Below the pieces are notes generated by a model, which worked only from the letters and a program-made list of their open reading frames with translations, ran no database searches and was not told the origin of the DNA. From positions 1 through 10,484 of the forward strand of contig JAGGSX010000203.1 in NCBI GenBank assembly GCA_021158865.1: a stretch of 10,484 bases of DNA, in the 5' to 3' direction. Below are positions 6,924 to 10,484 of the stretch, piece by piece. The stretch is from Thermoplasmata archaeon. GTDB lineage: Archaea > Thermoplasmatota > E2 > UBA202 > JdFR-43. The position numbers were made by a program, and so were the translations under genes. The number at the start of each line of letters is the position of its first letter. The first letter of the stretch is position 1.

Positions 6924-8561
6924 ATGAAGAAAATAGAAGAAATTGCAAAAAGCATTGGAATTAGAAAAAAAGAACTCATTCCTTATGGAACATACAAAGC
7001 AAAAGTAAATCCTGATATTCTAAAAAGAATTGGAAGGAGAGAAGATGGAAAGCTCATTTTGGTAACAACAATAAATCCAACATTCGATGGAGAAGGAAAA
7101 ACAACAATGACAATTGGCTTAGCCCAAGCCCTCTCAATACTTGGGAAAAAAACAATGCTTTCAATAAGAGAACCAAGCATTGGTCCTGTTATGGGAATTA
7201 AGGGTGGCGGAACAGGCGGCGGCAGGTGCCAGGTTCTGCCCGCTGATGATATAAATTTGCATTTTAATGGAGATATGCATGCAATTGGAAGTGCCAATAA
7301 TCTTTTATCTGCTTTATTGGATAATCATATTTTTCATGGAGATAAATTCCATATTGACCCCCGATACATTGTTTGGCCACGTGTCATGGATATGAATGAT
7401 AGAAATTTGCGTAACGTAGTCGTTGGATTAGGAGGACCAAAAAATGGTGTTCCCAGGCAAGATAGATTTTCAATTACAGCTGCATCAGAAATAATGGCAA
7501 TTTTGTGCTTGAGCAACAGCATGGATGAGCTAAAAAAAAGAATGGAGAGGATAATAGTTGCATATTCTTATGACGAGGAACCAATAACGGCAAAGAAATT
7601 GAATGCTGTAGGAGCAATGGCTGCTTTATTAAAAGAAGCAATAAAGCCAAATTTAGTTCAAACAACAGAACATGTTCCTGCATTTGTTCATGGAGGACCT
7701 TTTGCAAACATTGCCCATGGAACAAGCAGTTTGATTTCAGCGAAGATTGGATTAAAGCTTGCAGATTATTTCGTTACAGAAGCGGGATTTGGAACCGATT
7801 TAGGAGCAGAAAAATTTTTCAATATCGTGTGTAGATATGGGCTGAAGCCAACCATCGTTGTCTTAGTTGTAACAACGAAAGCACTAAAATGGCATGGAGG
7901 AATGTCGCTTGAAGATGCAAGAAAAGGAAAGAAAAGTATAAGGGCTTTGAAAAAAGGATTAGAAAATTTGAAAAAGCATATAGAGAATATACAGATGTTT
8001 GGCCTGCCATTGATAATTTCATTGAATAAATTTCCAAATGACGGAGATAAAGAAATAATGGCTATAGAAAACTTTTGTAATCAATTGAATTTGCCATTTG
8101 CTGTTGCAGATGTATATGAAAGAGGAGGAGAAGGAGGAATAGAATTGGCTGGAAAAGTTATTGATTTAATTTACAATGTAAAACCAAAATTCAAATTTTT
8201 ATATAGCTTGGATATGTTAGTAAAAGAAAAAATTGATATGATTGCAAAAAAGATATATGGAGCAGGCAAAATTGTTTATAGTGTTACAGCAGAAGATGAT
8301 ATAAGAATAATAAATAAACTTGGTTTGATGAATTTGCCAATTTGCATGGCAAAAACACCATATAGTCTGACTGATGACCCAAGCATAAGAGGGAGACCAA
8401 AAAATTTCAAGATAACAATAAAAGAAATAAGAATATCAGCAGGAGCGGGCTTTTTAGTCCCAATAACAGGAAAAATAACAACAATGCCAGGGCTGCCCGC
8501 AAAGCCGGCGGCAGGCAGAATAAATGTAGATGAGAATGGAAACATAGTTGGGATTGAATAA
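6924..8561 (+). CDS. fhs: Formate-tetrahydrofolate ligase (10-formyl-THF synthetase)
   Basis: Catalyses formate + ATP + THF = 10-formyl-THF + ADP + phosphate. The 545-residue protein is near the usual 550-560 residue length and intact. It has the nucleotide-binding loop PTFDGEGKTT (52-61; most members have PTPAGEGKTT), then REPSIGPVMGIKGGGTGGG, DDINLHFNGDMHAIG, NLLSALLDNHI, VVGLGGPKNGVPRQD, HGGPFANIAHG, VTEAGFGTDLGAEKF, and the C-terminal GAGFLVPITGKITTMPGLP region. The start ATG is one base after the cyclodeaminase stop, so the three genes form one operon. In this context the enzyme probably runs toward formate, yielding ATP from the formyl group derived from formiminoglutamate. It could equally supply formyl-THF for biosynthesis. 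The methenyl-THF cyclohydrolase needed between the two steps is not in the window. The gene ends one base from the convergent pseudogene. Confidence 0.97.
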   Translation: MKKIEEIAKSIGIRKKELIPYGTYKAKVNPDILKRIGRREDGKLILVTTINPTFDGEGKTTMTIGLAQALSILGKKTMLSIREPSIGPVMGIKGGGTGGGRCQVLPADDINLHFNGDMHAIGSANNLLSALLDNHIFHGDKFHIDPRYIVWPRVMDMNDRNLRNVVVGLGGPKNGVPRQDRFSITAASEIMAILCLSNSMDELKKRMERIIVAYSYDEEPITAKKLNAVGAMAALLKEAIKPNLVQTTEHVPAFVHGGPFANIAHGTSSLISAKIGLKLADYFVTEAGFGTDLGAEKFFNIVCRYGLKPTIVVLVVTTKALKWHGGMSLEDARKGKKSIRALKKGLENLKKHIENIQMFGLPLIISLNKFPNDGDKEIMAIENFCNQLNLPFAVADVYERGGEGGIELAGKVIDLIYNVKPKFKFLYSLDMLVKEKIDMIAKKIYGAGKIVYSVTAEDDIRIINKLGLMNLPICMAKTPYSLTDDPSIRGRPKNFKITIKEIRISAGAGFLVPITGKITTMPGLPAKPAAGRINVDENGNIVGIE

Positions 8562-8562
8562 A

Positions 8563-9607
8563 TTAGGATAGCAAGAAAGCAGACAATGAACAAGACGAAT
8601 TCAAGCCTTTATTGTTATAGGCTGCTGTAAGAGAATGACGAGCGTATCCCCTCCATGTCCATGTATAACTTTCAAAGTTTCCATTAATTTTCCATCTACA
8701 TATATTTCAATGATGCTTATGCCAGATTTATCCCATGCTTCTATTTTAACTTCTTTGCTTCCAATTATCAAAGTATATGGAAATTTCATTATTTCTCTAT
8801 TGAATATGTAAAGATGATTCAGTTTTGGAGAAATTATTGAGATAGAAGGAGGAGTGTTAGAAGGTGTAAAAGCTGCCAATCCATCTACATAATATGCTTT
8901 AAATGGATTTTTATTTGGTGGGCAAGAATATTTTATTTGATAAGATGAATTGAAAACTGCTACAATTACTATTAAATTATTAGCATCATCTTTATCAACG
9001 TCTGGAAAATTAATTTTTGAATGCTATGTAATTGGTATTATGACTTCATCTTTTGGCAGTATCGATATATTCCTGACAAAAGCAAATTCTAAAAATCCGA
9101 AGTGGTATTGTAATGCATAATAATCATGCCACCTTGAATTTACTTCTGTTGTATAAACCCTTAATATGCCATTATATGTTTTGTTATAATTATTTTTAAT
9201 AGCCATCTCAATGAAGAGACCCTGCTGGCACGGACATTCGATCCATGTAGCATTAACGCCGACAGGCAAACTTGTTTTATTTCTTACCATGCATTCTATT
9301 ATTGAATTTTCATAAGAATTTTTTGTAGCATTTAAATCAACCTTATATCCTCCATCAAAAAATACTGTTGGATATGAATTAAAATTATAATCATTTTTTA
9401 ATCGCTCATAAGCAAATTTATTTTCATTTCCAACCATGGTCACATAATAAAAAGGATAGTTATGACTGTTATATATATATCGAAAAGAATTTCATTTGAG
9501 TTATCATTCGAAATAGAGGAAGAAGCAAACTCTCCAAATACCACAGCATTTGCAATTGCAGGCATAAATAAAACGCCAGAAAGCATGAACACAATTAAAT
9601 TTTTCAT
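8563..9607 (-). pseudogene. Decayed secreted thioredoxin-like/Ig-like protein gene
   Basis: Three frames must be joined to read this gene. From ATG 9607 a lipoprotein-free signal peptide (MKNLIVFMLSGVLFMPAIANA) and about 25 more residues run into a TA-repeat (9471-9480). That frame then stops at 9440. The homologous sequence continues in another frame as IYNSHNYPFYYVTMV, YERLKNDYNFNSYPTVFFDGGYKV and RVYTTEVNSRWHDYYALQYH, a thioredoxin-like domain plus a beta-rich domain typical of secreted archaeal proteins. A TAG at 9024-9026 interrupts it. After the TAG the same frame continues (VDKDDANNLIVIVAVFNS, then an Ig-like module ending IYVDGKLMETL). A second shift near 8670-8680 moves the expected ending (ESYTWTWRGYARHS, TAAYNNKG) into a third frame, closing with TAA at 8563-8565. 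Where relatives should carry a CxxC redox motif there is only SSSISNDNSNEI. Multiple independent lesions indicate a nonfunctional relic. The family assignment comes from recall of similar archaeal proteins. Confidence 0.8.
9471..9480. repeat. TA dinucleotide tract at the first frameshift of the pseudogene
   Basis: Five AT units sit exactly where the pseudogene changes frame. Removing a single AT unit joins ILFDIY to NSHNYPFYYVTMV in one frame, giving the uninterrupted thioredoxin-like sequence. The tract is therefore the likely site of a slippage mutation. Confidence 0.75.
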
Positions 9608-9629
9608 ATAAAATATAAGCTATAGCCTA

Positions 9630-9639
9630 TTAAATATTT
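9630..9639 (-). promoter_or_regulatory. TATA-like box of the thioredoxin-like pseudogene
   Basis: The minus strand reads AAATATTTAA, centred about 27 bases upstream of the ATG at 9607, the same arrangement as for intact genes in the window. The promoter seems to have survived while the coding sequence decayed. Confidence 0.4.
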
Positions 9640-9655
9640 GTAGTTAAAGCAGGCA

Positions 9656-9668
9656 ACATAAAAAATGT
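9656..9668 (-). terminator. Possible terminator of the conserved hypothetical gene
   Basis: The minus strand reads ACATTTTTTATGT a few bases after the TAA at 9672-9674: a run of six T, flanked by a weak 4-bp inverted repeat. Oligo-T runs are the core archaeal termination signal. The signal is weak but well placed, between this gene and the promoter of the pseudogene. Confidence 0.35.
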
Positions 9669-9671
9669 GGC

Positions 9672-10214
9672 TTATTTCTTTTCATATATATAATAGAAAT
9701 TTTCTTCTCCCAATTTTTCCCCAAGCTTTTTTAGAATTGCTTCAATATCGTCGTTAGGACCTGCAATGTATAATGGTTTTCCGTTTTTACCAAATTCTAT
9801 ATCCGCATCCATTTTCAAATTATTTTTATCTTTCAAAATATGTTTTGTGATTCTGAAATCTTTATGAGGATTAAAACCAAGTTTATGGGCATATTCTATT
9901 GCTCCATAAATAATTTGATGGGCCATAGAAATATCGCAATCAATAGGCTCTTCATCACGATAAACAGCCGGTTTTAATTCATTTTCATATCTTTCTAAAG
10001 GAAAATTAGAATTCCAGAAAGTATCTTTTAAGCCAAGACAGAATATATCCACTAAATAACAGCCAAAAAGAATGTTGCCATCAGGTCTTTTCCTCGATAA
10101 TAAAATTATTGCCAATCCCATTTCTTTCCAAGATGGATTTATCATGCATTCATATATTGGATATTTTCTTGCATTCCTAACCAGCAATTCATTTATTTTT
10201 CTGTATTTTCTCAT
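9672..10214 (-). CDS. Conserved hypothetical protein, 180 residues, function unknown
   Basis: I recognise the pattern of this soluble protein from a conserved but functionally undefined family in archaea and bacteria; I cannot name a domain accession. Visible landmarks are IYECMINPSWKEMGLAIILLSRKRPDG (about 20-46), GCYLVDIFCLGLKDTFWNSNF (51-71), the acidic EEPIDCD, and AHQIIYGAIEYAHKLGFNPHKDF (98-120). The C-terminal part IEFGKNGKPLYIAGPNDD leads into a final helix. There is no signal peptide, membrane segment or zinc-like Cys cluster; it has three scattered cysteines. The frame is intact and the amino-acid composition is ordinary, in contrast to the pseudogene just downstream. A TATA-like box lies about 26 bases before the ATG and there is no Shine-Dalgarno, so the message is probably leaderless. 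It is a single-gene unit and its neighbours give no clue to function. Confidence 0.85.
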   Translation of the reverse strand: MRKYRKINELLVRNARKYPIYECMINPSWKEMGLAIILLSRKRPDGNILFGCYLVDIFCLGLKDTFWNSNFPLERYENELKPAVYRDEEPIDCDISMAHQIIYGAIEYAHKLGFNPHKDFRITKHILKDKNNLKMDADIEFGKNGKPLYIAGPNDDIEAILKKLGEKLGEENFYYIYEKK

Positions 10215-10235
10215 ATTTATAGCATATCACAAAAA

Positions 10236-10245
10236 ATATAAAAAA
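10236..10245 (-). promoter_or_regulatory. TATA-like box for the conserved hypothetical gene
   Basis: The minus strand has TTTTTATATT, centred about 26 bases upstream of the ATG at 10214. It lies just after the tRNA gene's 3' end at 10264, so the hypothetical gene is likely transcribed independently of the tRNA. Confidence 0.45.
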
Positions 10246-10263
10246 TTTTATTATGCGTAGGAA

Positions 10264-10381
10264 TGCGGGCGCCGGGATTTTCGAGCATGCTTACGAGAAA
10301 ATGTAGCATTGCAAGACATGCATTCGAACCCGGGCATTGAGCTTGGAGGGCTCATATCCTAACCAGCTAGATCACGCCCGC
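10264..10381 (-). tRNA. tRNA-Gly (UCC anticodon) with a T-loop intron
   Basis: On the minus strand the acceptor stem GCGGGCG (10381-10375) pairs perfectly with CGCCCGC (10271-10265), followed by discriminator A at 10264; CCA is not encoded. The D stem ATCT/GGAT and loop AGCTGGTTA follow. The anticodon stem TGAGC/GCTCA encloses CCTCCAA, giving anticodon UCC at 34-36 (glycine), with C instead of the near-universal U at 33. The variable loop is ATGC. The T stem CCGGG (10333-10329) pairs with CCCGG (10276-10272), but its loop is interrupted by 45 bases. Removing 10278-10322 gives the perfect T-loop TTCGAAT and a 73-base tRNA. A TATA-like box lies about 27 bases upstream of the 5' end. The tRNA identity is clear; anyone scanning without allowing a T-arm intron could miss it. 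Confidence 0.93.
10278..10322 (-). other. tRNA intron at position 59/60 with bulge-helix-bulge splice sites
   Basis: The exon-intron junctions form a canonical-looking hBHBh' motif. The T stem is the outer helix. TTCG of the T-loop pairs with CGAA near the intron 3' end as the 4-bp central helix. Each side then has a three-base bulge, AAT, to be cut as AA|T. Beyond the bulge, GCATG pairs with CATGC, and CTTGC with GTAAG (one G-U), forming the inner helix. A single extra U on the 3' strand opposite the 5' bulge is the only irregularity. Cutting both bulges and joining yields TTCGAA + TCCCGG, the correct T-arm. The splicing endonuclease EndA and RtcB ligase would be expected to process it. Confidence 0.9.
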
Positions 10382-10403
10382 TCCTATGTATAAAAGAATG
10401 CAG

Positions 10404-10411
10404 CTTTAAAT
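10404..10411 (-). promoter_or_regulatory. TATA-like box for tRNA-Gly, near-palindromic
   Basis: The minus strand reads ATTTAAAG about 27 bases upstream of the tRNA 5' end at 10381. Its TTTAAA core is palindromic, so the same site could also direct rightward transcription starting near 10435 for the gene that begins at 10479. That dual use is inference. Confidence 0.4.
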
Positions 10412-10444
10412 TTTTCCATTTAATTGCTGTGATGATATGTTAAA

Positions 10445-10475
10445 GCCCGCCCCCGCATTATAAAAGGAGGTGGGC
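10445..10475 (+). promoter_or_regulatory. Shine-Dalgarno inside a potential GC-rich hairpin
   Basis: GGAGGTG (10466-10472) is a strong Shine-Dalgarno, 6 bases before an ATG at 10479. The same bases can pair with an upstream element: GCCCGCCCCC (10445-10454) against GGAGGTGGGC (10466-10475) gives nine of ten pairs, one a G-U, with an 11-base loop. If transcribed from upstream, the ribosome site could be masked. Confidence 0.4.
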
Positions 10476-10478
10476 AAA

Positions 10479-10484
10479 ATGTTA
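10479..10484 (+). CDS. Likely start of a further gene, cut by the window edge
   Basis: An ATG at 10479 follows a strong Shine-Dalgarno (GGAGGTG, 10466-10472) at a good distance. Only two codons (ATG TTA) are inside the window, so nothing can be said about the product. Unlike most transcription-unit starts here it has a leader with a ribosome binding site. Confidence 0.35.

Noticed and set aside
8601..8879. The 92-codon segment starting with TTG as its own gene
   Set aside because: It is in frame with the open sequence just after the TAG at 9024 and forms the Ig-like end of the same pseudogene; no start signals precede the TTG.
9024..9443. The 139-codon segment as an independent intact gene
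   Set aside because: Family-like sequence continues in another frame upstream (signal peptide from 9607) and in the same frame past the TAG downstream, so this is one piece of a broken gene.
10072..10260. A 62-codon plus-strand hydrophobic ORF
   Set aside because: Antisense to the intact 180-residue conserved gene; the hydrophobicity is a by-product of the complementary strand.
1..10484. CRISPR array, insertion sequence, phage or toxin-antitoxin/defence module
   Set aside because: No regularly spaced direct repeats, transposase-like ORF, integrase or paired small ORFs are visible; the tRNA has no duplicated 3' end suggesting an integrated element inside the window.

Overview
The window reads as chromosomal DNA of an AT-rich archaeon. 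The evidence is an AglB/STT3 oligosaccharyltransferase with the WWDYG motif, a family 4 Fe-S uracil-DNA glycosylase, and a tRNA intron flanked by a bulge-helix-bulge motif. Most transcription units also have TATA-like boxes 22-34 bases upstream of the start codon, as expected for leaderless archaeal transcripts. The folate-type one-carbon genes and a secreted thioredoxin/Ig-like family fit Thermoplasmatota or a related euryarchaeal lineage best; this placement is inference.

Left part (1-1255): on the minus strand, the N-terminal end of an RND/MMPL-type membrane protein, interrupted by an in-frame TAG, lies downstream of a membrane-anchored hexapeptide-repeat acyltransferase. A 222-base intergenic region separates the acyltransferase from aglB. 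It holds both promoters and a GC-rich nested inverted repeat that could be a small structured RNA.

Central part (1256-8561): five plus-strand genes. aglB overlaps a uracil-DNA glycosylase gene by four bases. After a short gap with its own TATA box comes a tight three-gene unit: glutamate formiminotransferase, formimidoyl-THF cyclodeaminase and formate-THF ligase. With a methenyl-THF cyclohydrolase encoded elsewhere, these could convert formiminoglutamate to glutamate, ammonia and formate while making ATP. They imply tetrahydrofolate (or a close analogue) as C1 carrier.

Right part (8563-10484): a minus-strand pseudogene of a secreted thioredoxin-like/Ig-like protein, with two frameshifts, one nonsense codon and no CxxC. 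Next come an intact conserved hypothetical gene and a tRNA-Gly(UCC) on the minus strand. The tRNA carries a 45-base intron in its T-loop (59/60) with a clear bulge-helix-bulge, and has C instead of U at position 33. The last bases carry a Shine-Dalgarno sequence, inside a possible hairpin, just before an ATG at the window edge.

No CRISPR array, insertion sequence or phage-like module is visible. The most unusual items are the T-loop tRNA intron, the candidate small RNA at 1072-1135, the decaying thioredoxin-like gene, and the two internal TAG codons in a window where no intact gene stops at TAG.
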